Below are positions 1 to 9,745 of a stretch of DNA of 64,000 nt, one piece after another. The DNA comes from Alteromonas australica (lineage in GTDB: Bacteria > Pseudomonadota > Gammaproteobacteria > Enterobacterales > Alteromonadaceae). The notes under the pieces were generated by a model, which was not told where the DNA came from, searched no databases, and saw only the letters and a list, made by a program, of their open reading frames with translations. Where the stretch lies: NCBI RefSeq assembly GCF_000730385.1, contig NZ_CP008849.1:62001-126000 (forward strand), in the 5' to 3' direction. Position numbers and translations under genes: made by a program. Within the stretch, counting starts at the first letter, position 1. Every line of letters begins with the position of its first letter.

Positions 1-65
1 ATAAGATCGGCGTGTCCATTTGTAATTGGGTCAAACGTACCCGGGTACAGTGCTCTTGTATGCAT
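1..65 (-). CDS. coaD: Phosphopantetheine adenylyltransferase CoaD, N-terminal fragment
   Basis: The first 21 codons of a minus-strand gene run off the left window edge. The peptide begins [20 protein letters not shown], the conserved start of CoaD with the nucleotidyltransferase P-loop-like [12 protein letters not shown] segment. CoaD transfers AMP from ATP to 4'-phosphopantetheine in CoA biosynthesis. The ATG is at 65, 59 nt downstream of the kdkA stop on the same strand, so the two may be co-transcribed; the kdkA-coaD pairing is common in related genomes. The C-terminal part is outside the window. Confidence 0.9.
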   Translation of the reverse strand, partial: MHTRALYPGTFDPITNGHADL

Positions 66-124
66 ATCGTTCACATTTTTATCGTTGAAGCGCAACAGTA
101 GCGATAATTGCTCAAAGATGCAAT

Positions 125-841
125 TCAGTTACTGTGGTAACCGTCTAGGCAATGCTGCCAATCGTCGGTCTGCCAATGAAAGACAGGGTTGAGGGCCTTC
201 TCTTTATTTAACGAACGTAGCAGCCTATCGAGGTTTCCTTTTTTCCAATGATCGCCACCTCGTTTATGACATCGGTCAAAGTCTATTAACCAAATATTGC
301 CCTCATCATCCATCATGATATTTCGGATGTTGGCGTCATGATGATACACCTGACATGCATGCATAGCGGCTAGGGCCGCGCCTACTGCCTGCCATCGCTC
401 TGCGGATAAGGGCTCACGGGTTAAAATATGATGCAAATCTTGGCTGCTAGGAATGGTTTGGGTAATTAAATCACCACGGTAAATTAACCCGCGCCTATGG
501 ATGTACGCACCAATGGGGGTAGGCACATTCAGGCCATGTTGCCGCATGATGTGCAAAAGCCTAAATTCCTCGAATGGCCGAGAGTGTTCCACACCAAGAA
601 ATACGTATTGGTCGCTAAGTAGCTTACCCACTAGGCCGCCGCGCTTAAAATGGCGCAACACCCACTCCTGACCTTCGTGAGACACAAACACGGTGGTGCC
701 TCTGCCCTTAGCGAACCCCGTAATTTTGTTATGGATCTGCCAAAACTCGCGACTGAACATGTCAGTGGTTGGCTCTTTCATCAGGGTATCATCGTATAGA
801 AAATGATGCCCAGCACCTAAGTCTCGTCGTATTATCGCCAT
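125..841 (-). CDS. kdkA: 3-deoxy-D-manno-octulosonic acid (Kdo) kinase
   Basis: KdkA phosphorylates the 4-OH of Kdo in the lipopolysaccharide inner core, at the cytoplasmic side of the inner membrane. The protein resembles Haemophilus KdkA: an N-terminal segment with FAKGRG and LRHFKRGGL, and a protein-kinase-like catalytic loop [11 protein letters not shown] (Asp at residue 169) followed by the metal-binding LIDFDRC (187-189). I chose the ATG at 841 (238 aa, near the 241 aa of the Haemophilus enzyme). The frame stays open to an ATG at 952, but that start would overlap the divergent heptosyltransferase gene, whose GTG at 915 has a good ribosome site. The divergent promoters would then lie in 842-914. 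Function is confident; the start is moderately so. Confidence 0.88.
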   Translation of the reverse strand: MAIIRRDLGAGHHFLYDDTLMKEPTTDMFSREFWQIHNKITGFAKGRGTTVFVSHEGQEWVLRHFKRGGLVGKLLSDQYVFLGVEHSRPFEEFRLLHIMRQHGLNVPTPIGAYIHRRGLIYRGDLITQTIPSSQDLHHILTREPLSAERWQAVGAALAAMHACQVYHHDANIRNIMMDDEGNIWLIDFDRCHKRGGDHWKKGNLDRLLRSLNKEKALNPVFHWQTDDWQHCLDGYHSN

Positions 842-914
842 GCCGTCCACAACTTTATGGTAAATTTGCCATTCTAACGATTTATTCTGGTATTTCAGCA
901 ACGAGAGAGCATCT

Positions 915-1940
915 GTGGGAAAAAAGATTTGCTTAATGCGCCTATCGGCCATTGGAGATGTGTGTCATGCAGCCGCAATGGTAACAAGAATTCAGCATCA
1001 TTGGCCCAGCGCGGAAATAACCTGGGTGATTGGCAAAGTTGAATATCAATTGGTTAAGTTAATGCCCAATGTACGCTTTATTATTTTTGATAAATCACAA
1101 GGCAAGGCTGCAGTAGAAGCATTAAAAGAGACCGTGCAAGGCGAAGTGTTTGACGCCTTGCTCATGATGCAAGTAGCGTTACGAGCCAATTTAGCCTCTC
1201 GCGTGATAAGAGCGAAAACACGAATAGGCTTTGACTGGGCGCGCAGTAAAGAGTTGCACTGGTTGTTTGCCAATAAGCGAGTGGCAGCGCACCAACACGC
1301 CCATGTATTAGAAGGCTTTATGGATTTCGCCGATGCCCTTGGCGTCCCCCCGTCTGATCCTCTACAGTGGAATATTCCAGTGTCTGAAGAAGATGCACAA
1401 TGGGGCGAAGGGCAAGCGCAAGCACTAGGCAAGTATGTGGTCATTGCACCCGCCGCCAGTAAAGCAGAAAGAAATTGGTTGCCAGAAAGATACGCTGATA
1501 TTGCAAATTATATCAATGACAAAGGGATGAGTGTGGTATTGTGCGGCGGCCCAGGCAAGCTAGATAGGGAAACCGCCGATGCTGTGCTTGGGCATAATGC
1601 AAAAATAGCGCAAGACTTCACGGGTAAAACCTCGTTACATCAGTTGCTTATGTTACTAAAACATGCCGAGTTTGTTATTGCTCCTGATACCGGCCCTGCC
1701 CACATGGCCACCACAGTAGACACACCAGTGGTTGGGCTTTATGCCCATTCTAACCCTCGTCGAACTGGCCCATATAAAAATATTCATCGCGTAGTGTCAG
1801 TCTACGATGACTGTATTTTGCAGCAAAAAGGTAAACCTTGGACGGCATTACCTTGGGGCGCGCGAGCGAAGGGCAATGATTTGATGGAAAAAATAACGTT
1901 GGACGCGGTAATTGAAAAAGTTGACGAACTCTTTACTTAA
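915..1940 (+). CDS. Glycosyltransferase family 9, heptosyltransferase
   Basis: A 341-aa member of the ADP-heptose:LPS heptosyltransferase family, expected to add heptose to the LPS inner core in the cytoplasm. The N-terminus has the family signature ICLMRLSAIGDVCHA. The C-terminal Rossmann domain carries the ADP-heptose-binding motif APDTGPAHMA (Asp-Thr-Gly-Pro-Ala-His at 258-263) and a SNPRRTGP loop. The start is GTG at 915, preceded by AGAGAG at a 5-6 nt spacing. The neighbouring Kdo kinase gene supports an inner-core LPS role. I cannot tell WaaC-like from WaaF-like substrate use, so no symbol is given. Confidence 0.88.
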   Translation: MGKKICLMRLSAIGDVCHAAAMVTRIQHHWPSAEITWVIGKVEYQLVKLMPNVRFIIFDKSQGKAAVEALKETVQGEVFDALLMMQVALRANLASRVIRAKTRIGFDWARSKELHWLFANKRVAAHQHAHVLEGFMDFADALGVPPSDPLQWNIPVSEEDAQWGEGQAQALGKYVVIAPAASKAERNWLPERYADIANYINDKGMSVVLCGGPGKLDRETADAVLGHNAKIAQDFTGKTSLHQLLMLLKHAEFVIAPDTGPAHMATTVDTPVVGLYAHSNPRRTGPYKNIHRVVSVYDDCILQQKGKPWTALPWGARAKGNDLMEKITLDAVIEKVDELFT

Positions 1941-2038
1941 GTTCACTTAAATGCGTTAATTTTAAGCAAAATTTTAAATCATTATCTAAACTTGAGAAAG
2001 CGGTGATAAAAAACCTATTAAAGCAGGGAGACGTAACA

Positions 2039-2518
2039 TTGAAGACGACGTTCGCGTTGTTGTGGAAATGGCGTAAATACTTACGTTTTCCCTCCCCAAA
2101 GCATATAGCTTTTATTGTTCTAGTGTTAAGCACTTGGTCGTTAAACGCGCAGGCAGATCAAACAGTGGTGGTCATTAACCCCAGTGTGGCCAAGCCTACC
2201 TTAACGCAAGTGGAACTTCGCCAAATATTCACAGGGCATCTTCAATACTGGGAAGACGGGAACAAAATCCATGTCTTTGTATTAGAAGATAACGACCCTT
2301 TACACAAAGCGTTCTGTCGGGAAACGTTGAAGATGTTTCCCTATCAACTATCACGTTTATGGAATCAGTTGACGTATTCAGGGCAAGGAGTCACGCCTAC
2401 CCGCGTTTCATCGAAAGAAGAACTCATTGAACGGCTGGAAAAAACCCCCGGTGCTATCGGCTATATGCCCTCGGGAGTAGTGTCAAAGGCGAGAATGGTG
2501 AAGGTGGTATCACAATGA
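2039..2518 (+). CDS. PstS-like periplasmic substrate-binding protein, small
   Basis: A 159-aa exported protein of the phosphate-binding-protein-like (PBP, PstS-like) superfamily. I chose the TTG at 2039 because a perfect AGGGAG lies 8 nt upstream (2025-2030); the open frame extends to a GTG at 2003. From this start the N-terminus has a basic stretch (KWRKYLRF), a hydrophobic core and a likely cleavage after SLNAQA. The mature part contains VELRQIFTGHLQYWEDGNKI and a C-terminal GAIGYMPSG, typical of these short single-domain PBP proteins. No ABC permease is nearby. Instead its stop overlaps the porin-like gene (ATGA), followed by a GGDEF-EAL protein, so it may be a sensor component rather than a transporter subunit. 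Confidence 0.8.
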   Translation: MKTTFALLWKWRKYLRFPSPKHIAFIVLVLSTWSLNAQADQTVVVINPSVAKPTLTQVELRQIFTGHLQYWEDGNKIHVFVLEDNDPLHKAFCRETLKMFPYQLSRLWNQLTYSGQGVTPTRVSSKEELIERLEKTPGAIGYMPSGVVSKARMVKVVSQ

Positions 2519-3702
2519 CGTATTTTTATGGATTAATGACGGCGCTATGGTTGTGTTGTGTTTCTTTTAGTGCCAATGGGCAAGAATCTTCAAATCTGCA
2601 ATGGCACGGTTACTTTTCACAAGGTATTACACAATCGATAGACAGTGATTTCATTACAAGCGATAACCAAATTAGCGCCGAGCTTACCGAAATTGGCCTA
2701 AACGGGCTGTATCAGGTAGCCAGTAATATCTCGATTGCAGGGCAGGTGGTTTACCTCGACGGCGGCAATAGGTTTGAACAGGGCAGTCGACTCGACTATC
2801 TGTTTATCGATTGGACTGTTGACGATATCGCCGGCTGGCAAGCACAAATTCATTTAGGCCGCTACAAAAACAGCCACTGGTTGTATTCCGTTACCCGTGA
2901 CGTTCCCCAAACTCGGGATACCGCGGTACTGCCTCAATCGGTTTATTTCGATGGTTTTCGCGACGTAGCCCTAGGCAGTAACGGTATTCAAACCCGCTTT
3001 AGCAAATACACCGACAATCATGTGTGGGAAGTTAACTGGAGTTATGGTCGCTCGACTATTAACGAAGAACAGCGGGATTACCTATTAGGCAGCTTAGCGT
3101 TGGGGAAAATAAAACAAGATTTTGTGCATCAGTTTAGTGTGTTCTGGCAACCAGCTTCAATGAACTGGAAGCTGGGGGCAAGCTGGTTAGATTCAGATTT
3201 CGAATACATCCCCCTTGAACAAGATAATCGTTTTGCAGGGATGTCCAACATACGCCGCTTTATGATTTCAATGCAGTACTTTAGTGAGAACTGGGAGCTC
3301 AGTTCGGAACTGCTTAGGGAAATACAAGACTTTAATGGTGTATTTACCCCTGACTATTACGACAAGCGCACCGGTGAAGGCGGCTTTGTGCAACTACGCT
3401 ATCTGTTTTCTCCACGGTTTAGCGGTTTGGTGAGTTACGACAGTTACACCAATGACGTGGACGACCCCAATGGCGTGCAGTTGGAATTGGAAAGTGGCGG
3501 TACTGTGCCTTCTTACTTTGGTTATATGGATACCACCGCCGTGGGCTTGCGTTGGGATATTGCGCCTAAATGGCGATTACAAGCAGAGCACCATTGGGTA
3601 AACGGCGCCACACGCGCTGTTAGCTTGCTTGACCCTGACATTGCCGACCATACTGAAGAAACATGGCGTATGTGGTCTATACAGCTGATGTATTGGTTTT
3701 AG
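2515..3702 (+). CDS. Porin-like outer-membrane beta-barrel protein
   Basis: A 395-aa protein with a signal peptide (hydrophobic residues 5-18, cleavage probably after FSANGQ). It has alternating aromatic and hydrophobic beta-strands and a C-terminal MYWF ending, as in outer-membrane barrels. Segments such as GLYQVASNISIAGQVVYL and FIDWTVDD resemble strands of Shewanella/Alteromonas porin-like proteins. No specific substrate can be assigned. The ATG overlaps the stop of the PstS-like gene by 4 nt, and the GGDEF-EAL gene starts 9 nt downstream, so the three genes form one operon. Confidence 0.7.
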   Translation: MTYFYGLMTALWLCCVSFSANGQESSNLQWHGYFSQGITQSIDSDFITSDNQISAELTEIGLNGLYQVASNISIAGQVVYLDGGNRFEQGSRLDYLFIDWTVDDIAGWQAQIHLGRYKNSHWLYSVTRDVPQTRDTAVLPQSVYFDGFRDVALGSNGIQTRFSKYTDNHVWEVNWSYGRSTINEEQRDYLLGSLALGKIKQDFVHQFSVFWQPASMNWKLGASWLDSDFEYIPLEQDNRFAGMSNIRRFMISMQYFSENWELSSELLREIQDFNGVFTPDYYDKRTGEGGFVQLRYLFSPRFSGLVSYDSYTNDVDDPNGVQLELESGGTVPSYFGYMDTTAVGLRWDIAPKWRLQAEHHWVNGATRAVSLLDPDIADHTEETWRMWSIQLMYWF

Positions 3703-3711
3703 GTCTTCTCT

Positions 3712-6162
3712 ATGCAAGTAAAACTGTCGTTTACGACAAAAACGATTTTAATCTTACTGGCCATGGTGCTAACGGTAACCGTTGTTATCTCCACCATGCT
3801 TATTCGAGAATCTGAATCAAATATTACCTTTCAGCAGCAAGAAGAGCAGGTGTCGAATCAACGCCGTTTACAGCTTTTCTCTGATGTGCTGCATAGCAGA
3901 ATGGTCATGTGGGTAGATACCTTCTCCCAAGCTGAATTAAAAAACCATCAAGATTTATCAAAACTGGCGCTTGCACTCAAAAATACGCAAGAGTACCTCA
4001 TGCTCAACTTTCAGGTTGAGTCATTGTTTTTGTTTGACGAATACGGCGTGGTGGGAGACAGGCAAGCTGAACCCCCAGTGTTTGTTCAACGTCTGGTTAA
4101 AAGTACGCAAACCACGCTGGAAAGCAAAACCCTAGTTACCTGCGAACTCATTTGTCGTTTTTACTTGTCGGTTCCCATCATGACCTCAGATGATGTGGTG
4201 CCTGTGGTGGTCATGTCCACATCGATGCGCGAGATATTGTCGTTGTTTAGCCGCTCAACCGACGCGTACAAGTTAGCAATGGTACAATTCACCACCACCG
4301 ATCACGGCACTAAGGTATTGAGTTTATCCAGCCAATTAGCGCCGTTAAACAGAGAATACCTTAACCGGGTTATTGATGCCTTGCCCAGTGACTGGAACCC
4401 GGATGAGCTGGTAATAAGAGGCCAGCGGGTTACCCACAATAACCAAGATTTACTGGTGAGTTTACTGCCTTTCCCATACACCTACGCGAATAATGATCAC
4501 CCCTATTTGCTGGTGGTAAGAGACATCAGTGTGCTATTAAAGCAAAAAGCCCAATACGAGCTTTTAGTGATAGCCTCTGCCGCGGGGCTTTTCGTGGTGT
4601 TTTCTTTACTGTTATCCTTGTTTCTCAATCAATATCGCACCCGCCTTATTGCGGTTAGTGAACGCTTACCCATGCTTGCGCAGCACAACTTTAAAGAGTT
4701 TTACGCGCTATCAGCGCGGCGAAGTATCAGCCCAGCCTTTCGATTGACCGACGAACTTGATGTGGTAGAGCAAGCGGCGAATGATTTGGCTAAACAGCTA
4801 GAAGACTTCGACGGACAAATGGCCATAAACACCGCGAAGCTTGAGAAAATGGCCATGTTCGATGTGTTAACCGGGTTGCCCAATCGAAACATGCTCACCT
4901 TTCAGATAGAACAGCAACTGGCGCTTGCTGCTCGTGACGATCGTCTAGTGGCACTGATGTTTATGGACTTAGACGACTTTAAAAAGGTAAACGACAGTTA
5001 TGGTCACGACGTGGGAGACAAACTGTTAAAAGCCGCCGCCATGCGTATCTCTAAACCCATAAGAGAAACCGACATTGCCTCGCGTTTTGGTGGCGATGAA
5101 TTTGTGGTGTTGTTATCTGACATAGACACAAAAGAGCAAGTGACGCTGGTGGCCAAGAAAATCATTGCCGAGTTTGCCCAGCCGATTGAAGTTAATAAGC
5201 TGCAATTTTATGTGTCTATTAGTATTGGCGTGGCGATTACACGCCAAGCAAGGGCTACACCAGTAGAACTGCTACGTCATGCTGATATTGCCATGTATGA
5301 GGCCAAAGCTAAAAAGGGCACTGGCTATCGGGTATACGACGCCACCATGAACCTTAAAGTCATGAAAAAGGTAGAGCTTGAAGCAGAAGCGCGAGTGGCT
5401 TTACGAGAAAATCAGTTTAGCTTGGCACTGCAACCTCAATTAGACCTTAAAAGCCACAAGTTACTAGGGTTTGAAGCCTTACTGCGTTGGTATCACCCTG
5501 ATAAGGGGCATATTTCACCCGCTGAGTTTATTCCGTTATTGGAAAACACCGCGTTTATGCTAGAACTGGACTATTGGGTGATTAACAAAGCCACCCAACT
5601 CGTGCGCGAACTCAACGCGAATGGTTACCCAGGCATAAAAGTGGCCATTAACCTATCCGCAGCGCAATTCTTAGACCCCAGCTTGCCTAACTTCTTACAG
5701 CAGCAAATTATCAACAATGACATTGCGCCATCTCAAGTGTGTTTAGAGCTTACCGAAACGGTATTGGTTACCGATATTGAACGCGCCACCAGTGTGATGC
5801 GTAAAATTCGTGAAATGGGATGTATGCTGGCTATTGACGACTTTGGTACCGGCTACTCTTCATTGAGCTACCTGAAATCGCTACCGGCAGACTACATAAA
5901 AATTGATCGTTCCTTTATTTCTAACATTACAGAAAACGCCGATGACAGAAATATTGTGCATTCCACCATTTCTATGGTGCGAAACCTTAATCTGCAAGTG
6001 ATTGCTGAGGGTATCGAAACCATTGAGCAACACGAAATGCTGTGCCATTTTGAGGCGCATCAAGGGCAGGGCTATTTAATTAGTCGCCCCATTCCTGAAA
6101 CGGAACTTTGGAATACGTTAGAAGACAAAGTGAGTTCTGGTGTGTGGAAAAGCACGATTTAA
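3712..6162 (+). CDS. Membrane GGDEF-EAL protein with periplasmic sensor domain
   Basis: An 816-aa inner-membrane c-di-GMP protein. TM1 (about 10-28) and TM2 (about 280-303) bracket a periplasmic sensory domain of about 250 residues with two cysteines (CELIC). The cytoplasmic part has a linker, a GGDEF domain (motif FGGDEF, GGDEF at 460-464) with an intact RxxD inhibitory site (RETD just upstream), and an EAL domain (FEALLRW, EAL at 588-590). The EAL domain keeps NLSAAQF, ELTETV, IDDFGTGYSSL and AEGIET, so both the cyclase and phosphodiesterase sites look intact. As last gene of the operon with a PstS-like protein and a porin-like protein, it may read their state from the periplasmic side (inference). 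Confidence 0.92.
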   Translation: MQVKLSFTTKTILILLAMVLTVTVVISTMLIRESESNITFQQQEEQVSNQRRLQLFSDVLHSRMVMWVDTFSQAELKNHQDLSKLALALKNTQEYLMLNFQVESLFLFDEYGVVGDRQAEPPVFVQRLVKSTQTTLESKTLVTCELICRFYLSVPIMTSDDVVPVVVMSTSMREILSLFSRSTDAYKLAMVQFTTTDHGTKVLSLSSQLAPLNREYLNRVIDALPSDWNPDELVIRGQRVTHNNQDLLVSLLPFPYTYANNDHPYLLVVRDISVLLKQKAQYELLVIASAAGLFVVFSLLLSLFLNQYRTRLIAVSERLPMLAQHNFKEFYALSARRSISPAFRLTDELDVVEQAANDLAKQLEDFDGQMAINTAKLEKMAMFDVLTGLPNRNMLTFQIEQQLALAARDDRLVALMFMDLDDFKKVNDSYGHDVGDKLLKAAAMRISKPIRETDIASRFGGDEFVVLLSDIDTKEQVTLVAKKIIAEFAQPIEVNKLQFYVSISIGVAITRQARATPVELLRHADIAMYEAKAKKGTGYRVYDATMNLKVMKKVELEAEARVALRENQFSLALQPQLDLKSHKLLGFEALLRWYHPDKGHISPAEFIPLLENTAFMLELDYWVINKATQLVRELNANGYPGIKVAINLSAAQFLDPSLPNFLQQQIINNDIAPSQVCLELTETVLVTDIERATSVMRKIREMGCMLAIDDFGTGYSSLSYLKSLPADYIKIDRSFISNITENADDRNIVHSTISMVRNLNLQVIAEGIETIEQHEMLCHFEAHQGQGYLISRPIPETELWNTLEDKVSSGVWKSTI

Positions 6163-6303
6163 CTGCAAGTAGTCGTGAAAACTTGCAAGTGTGCGCAAAT
6201 ATTTACACATACGAATTTTGACACCGTAAAATCCGCCCTTTGGTGGTATACCCTCTATTTGGGTTTCTTTAAAATACCCTTTTTAGCATAACGGGAGACA
6301 GGC

Positions 6304-7500
6304 ATGTCTGCGGCATTTATCTCGCATCTAAACGCACAAATTTCAGCCACAAAAGATGAGGGCTTGTATAAAAAAGAGCGCGTTATTACCTCTCAACAGC
6401 AAGCCGATATCGACGTGGCGAATGGCGACCATGTCATTAACTTTTGTGCCAATAATTATTTGGGGCTCGCTAATCACCCCGACCTTATAGACGCGGCAAA
6501 GCAAGGCCTAGATTCCCACGGGTTTGGTATGGCGTCGGTGCGCTTTATCTGTGGAACCCAGGATATTCACAAACAGCTAGAGGCTGAAATCAGTGATTTT
6601 CTAGGGACTGAAGACACCATTTTGTATCCCTCTTGTTTTGATGCGAACGGCGGTCTTTTTGAAACCCTGCTAGGGCCAGAAGATGCGATTATTTCCGATG
6701 CCCTCAATCATGCCAGCATTATTGATGGCGTGCGCTTGTGTAAAGCGAAGCGCTACCGCTATGCCAACAACAATATGGAAGCCCTTGAAGATCAGCTTAA
6801 ACAAGCTGATGCCGATGGCGCACGCTTTAAAGTGATTGCTACAGATGGGGTATTTTCCATGGACGGCGTGATTGCCGACCTTGCCAGCATCTGCGACCTA
6901 GCAGACAAATACGACGCCCTTGTTATGGTAGATGACTGCCACGCTACTGGCTTTTTAGGTGAGTCTGGCCGCGGTAGCCATGAGTATTGCGGGGTAATGG
7001 GTCGGGTAGACATTATTACCGGTACCCTAGGCAAAGCCATGGGCGGTGCGTCTGGCGGTTATACTTCGGGTAAAAAAGAAGTGGTTGAGTGGTTACGCCA
7101 ACGCTCGCGCCCTTATTTATTTTCTAACTCGGTGGCGCCACCTATTGTTGCCGCGTCGCTTAAAGTGTTTGAAATGATGAAACACGGCGACGAGTTACGG
7201 GCACAGTTATGGCGAAATGCCGAGCATTTCCGCACTCGCATGGAAGAGGCTGGCTTCACCCTAGCCGGTAAAGACCACGCTATCATTCCCGTTATGCTAG
7301 GCGATGCGCGCACGGCCAGCAACATGGCTGATAAACTGCTGAGCAAAGGCATTTACGTTATTGGGTTCTCTTATCCTGTAGTGCCTAAAGGGCAAGCTCG
7401 TATTCGTACACAAATGTCGGCGGGGCACTCAATTGAACATGTCGATAAAGCGGTAGACGCCTTTATTGAAGTGGGCAAAGAAATGGGAGTGATTGCATGA
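6304..7500 (+). CDS. kbl: 2-amino-3-ketobutyrate CoA ligase (glycine C-acetyltransferase)
   Basis: A 398-aa PLP enzyme that cleaves 2-amino-3-ketobutyrate with CoA to glycine and acetyl-CoA, the second step of threonine catabolism. Length and sequence match E. coli Kbl closely. Lys244 in [15 protein letters not shown] is the PLP-binding lysine; DGVFSMDG and DDCHATG are conserved active-site segments. The ATG at 6304 has GGGAG 6 nt upstream. Its stop overlaps the tdh start (ATGA), so the two are translationally coupled. The 141 nt upstream must hold the promoter, but I see no convincing box pair. Confidence 0.96.
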   Translation: MSAAFISHLNAQISATKDEGLYKKERVITSQQQADIDVANGDHVINFCANNYLGLANHPDLIDAAKQGLDSHGFGMASVRFICGTQDIHKQLEAEISDFLGTEDTILYPSCFDANGGLFETLLGPEDAIISDALNHASIIDGVRLCKAKRYRYANNNMEALEDQLKQADADGARFKVIATDGVFSMDGVIADLASICDLADKYDALVMVDDCHATGFLGESGRGSHEYCGVMGRVDIITGTLGKAMGGASGGYTSGKKEVVEWLRQRSRPYLFSNSVAPPIVAASLKVFEMMKHGDELRAQLWRNAEHFRTRMEEAGFTLAGKDHAIIPVMLGDARTASNMADKLLSKGIYVIGFSYPVVPKGQARIRTQMSAGHSIEHVDKAVDAFIEVGKEMGVIA

Positions 7501-8522
7501 AGTCGTTAGTGAAAGCGAAAGCGGAAAAAGGGATTTGGCTGCAAGACACGCCAGAACCCGAAGTAGGGCATAACGACCTACTCATTAAAATTAGAAAAAC
7601 CGCTATTTGCGGTACCGACATGCACATATACAACTGGGATGAGTGGTCGCAAAAAACCATTCCTGTTCCCATGGTGGTAGGCCACGAATACGTGGGCGAA
7701 GTGGTTGGTATGGGGCAGGAAGTACGCGGTTTTAACCTAGGTGATCGGGTATCAGGTGAAGGCCATATTACCTGTGGTCATTGCCGTAACTGCCGCGCTG
7801 GACGCCGTCACTTGTGCCGTAATACTGAAGGTGTAGGGGTAAACCGCCCTGGTGCATTCGCTGAATACTTGGTTATTCCAGCGTTTAACGCGTTTAAAAT
7901 TCCAGACAACATTAGCGACGAGCTAGCGTCTATTTTCGACCCTTTTGGTAACGCTGTTCACACCGCACTAAGTTTTGACCTAGTGGGTGAAGATGTACTT
8001 ATTACCGGTGCTGGCCCTATTGGTATTATGGCCGCAGCGGTTGCCCGCCATGTTGGCGCACGCCATGTGGTGATTACCGATATCAACCCATATCGCTTAG
8101 CGCTAGCAAAGAAAATGGGCGCCACACGGGCGGTAGACGTGAGCAAAGAAGACCTACAAGAAGTGATGAACGAGCTAGGAATGTCGGAAGGTTTCGACGT
8201 TGGGCTTGAAATGTCAGGAGTGCCTGTCGCATTGCGAGATATGCTGAATAAAATGAACCATGGCGGAAAAGTGGCCATGTTAGGCATACCGCCACAAGAC
8301 GTGGCTATCGACTGGAATCAGGTGATATTCAAAGGGCTGATTATTAAAGGCATATACGGGCGAGAGATGTTCGAAACCTGGTATAAAATGGCCAGCTTGC
8401 TACAAAGTGGCTTAGATTTATCGCCAATTATCAGTCACCGCTTTTCAGTTGATGACTTCCAGAAGGGATTTGATACCATGGGCTCAGGGCAATCAGGTAA
8501 AGTTATTTTGGACTGGCAATAA
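7497..8522 (+). CDS. tdh: L-threonine 3-dehydrogenase
   Basis: A 341-aa zinc- and NAD-dependent alcohol-dehydrogenase-family enzyme that oxidises L-threonine to 2-amino-3-ketobutyrate, the Kbl substrate. The catalytic zinc ligands are Cys38 (AICGTDMH) and His63-Glu64 (GHEYVGEV). The structural zinc site has Cys93, Cys96, Cys99 and Cys107 ([15 protein letters not shown]). The Rossmann motif [10 protein letters not shown] follows. Length equals E. coli Tdh. The gene overlaps kbl upstream, and its stop overlaps the glpE start (TAATG), so the operon continues. Confidence 0.96.
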   Translation: MKSLVKAKAEKGIWLQDTPEPEVGHNDLLIKIRKTAICGTDMHIYNWDEWSQKTIPVPMVVGHEYVGEVVGMGQEVRGFNLGDRVSGEGHITCGHCRNCRAGRRHLCRNTEGVGVNRPGAFAEYLVIPAFNAFKIPDNISDELASIFDPFGNAVHTALSFDLVGEDVLITGAGPIGIMAAAVARHVGARHVVITDINPYRLALAKKMGATRAVDVSKEDLQEVMNELGMSEGFDVGLEMSGVPVALRDMLNKMNHGGKVAMLGIPPQDVAIDWNQVIFKGLIIKGIYGREMFETWYKMASLLQSGLDLSPIISHRFSVDDFQKGFDTMGSGQSGKVILDWQ

Positions 8523-8833
8523 TGACAACGTTTTCTCATATCAGCGTACAAGATGTCGCTAACTTCGACGGCGACGTGGCCATCGTGGATATACGCGACC
8601 CGCAATCGTACGCCAATGGTCACATGCCAAATGCATCACCGTTGAATAACGACAACTTTTCAGCTTTTGTTGAAAACACACCCAAAGACACCCCCGTGGT
8701 TGTGGTGTGTTATCACGGCATTAGTAGCCAGCAAGCGGCACAAGTTATTGCACAGCAAGGTTTTGCTGAGGTATATAGCATGGACGGTGGCTTTGAAGCG
8801 TGGCGAGCGAATCAATCTGTGGTTACAGAGTAA
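8522..8833 (+). CDS. glpE: Thiosulfate sulfurtransferase GlpE (rhodanese)
   Basis: A 103-aa single-domain rhodanese that transfers sulfane sulfur from thiosulfate to an acceptor such as cyanide or thioredoxin in the cytoplasm. The catalytic Cys63 lies in [10 protein letters not shown], matching the active-site loop of E. coli Glp[17 protein letters not shown] and the C-terminal GGFEAW are also family marks. It overlaps tdh by 1 nt and is followed directly by glpG; the glpE-glpG order is conserved in Enterobacteria. Confidence 0.92.
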   Translation: MTTFSHISVQDVANFDGDVAIVDIRDPQSYANGHMPNASPLNNDNFSAFVENTPKDTPVVVVCYHGISSQQAAQVIAQQGFAEVYSMDGGFEAWRANQSVVTE

Positions 8834-8835
8834 TT

Positions 8836-9717
8836 GTGAGCCACCCTTTAATTGCGTTTCGCCAGCAAGGTGTTGCACACCTTCTGGCGAATTACCTAAA
8901 AAGCGAAAATATTGCCTGTTCAGTTAGCCCCACGGACGCCGGCGACGAATACGTGATATTGCTTAACGACGAATCTCAAGCGTTGAAGGCGCGAGAAATT
9001 ACCGAGCAATTTTTAAGCGACCCCAATAACCCTAAATATCAACAAGCCGCATGGCAATATGGGGACAAGGTTAACCTGCTTCCTCAAGCGTCTGGCTTTA
9101 ATCTTAAAGCGCTCTTCCTAAACGCCCTGAACACCCCTTTAACCACACTGATCTTCACCATTTGTGTGTTGGTGTATGGCTTTTCATTGCTCGGGTTGTT
9201 TAGCCCCATCGCGCAACATTTGCTTATGCAGCCTCTATCGGTATTGGCCGACAACAACCAGTGGTGGCGATTGCTCGGGCCCGCATTTATTCACTTTAGT
9301 GTACTTCATATTGTCTTTAACCTGCTTTGGTGGAGTACATTAGGCGCAAAAATAGAGCAGGCATTTGGCAGCAGTATGTTGCTATTGGTGTTTGTGGTGT
9401 CGGCGGCCACGTCGAACATAGCGCAAGCTTTCTTTACCGAGCCTGTGCAAGCCAACTTGCTGCTATTTGGTGGTTTGTCTGGTGTGGTGTATGCAGTAAT
9501 GGGCTTTGTATGGTGGCTTGGATGGCTAAAGCCGCAATGGGGCTTACAACTGCCCAACGCGATTGTGGGCTTTATGTTGGTATGGCTGGTGTTAGGTTAT
9601 GCAGATATTTTGTGGGTAAATATGGCCAATGCAGCGCACACCGCAGGTTTAATCACCGGGTGCGTAATGGCGGCCTTAATATCGTTATTGGCAGATAAAC
9701 GTAAGGCGTCACGCTAG
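8836..9717 (+). CDS. glpG: Rhomboid intramembrane serine protease GlpG
   Basis: A 293-aa polytopic membrane protease. An N-terminal cytoplasmic domain (1-90) precedes about six TM helices. Ser215 lies in FGGLSGVVYA and His268 in NMANAAHTAGL, forming the catalytic dyad; His158 and Asn162 in LHIVFNLLWW complete the oxyanion site. I chose the GTG at 8836, two nucleotides after the glpE stop, because the protein then begins SHPLIAFRQQGVAH, aligning with the E. coli GlpG start. The frame stays open upstream to 8800, inside glpE, which I consider non-coding in that frame. Confidence 0.93.
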   Translation: MSHPLIAFRQQGVAHLLANYLKSENIACSVSPTDAGDEYVILLNDESQALKAREITEQFLSDPNNPKYQQAAWQYGDKVNLLPQASGFNLKALFLNALNTPLTTLIFTICVLVYGFSLLGLFSPIAQHLLMQPLSVLADNNQWWRLLGPAFIHFSVLHIVFNLLWWSTLGAKIEQAFGSSMLLLVFVVSAATSNIAQAFFTEPVQANLLLFGGLSGVVYAVMGFVWWLGWLKPQWGLQLPNAIVGFMLVWLVLGYADILWVNMANAAHTAGLITGCVMAALISLLADKRKASR

Positions 9718-9745
9718 GTTTATCTCGCCTTAAACTAGCCCTGAT

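Noticed and set aside
1046..1444. 132-codon minus-strand frame inside the heptosyltransferase gene
   Set aside because: Shadow of the real gene; composition and antisense placement give no support for coding.
6218..6250. TTGACA with a TATACC-like box upstream of kbl
   Set aside because: The spacer is 23 nt, too long for a sigma-70 promoter.
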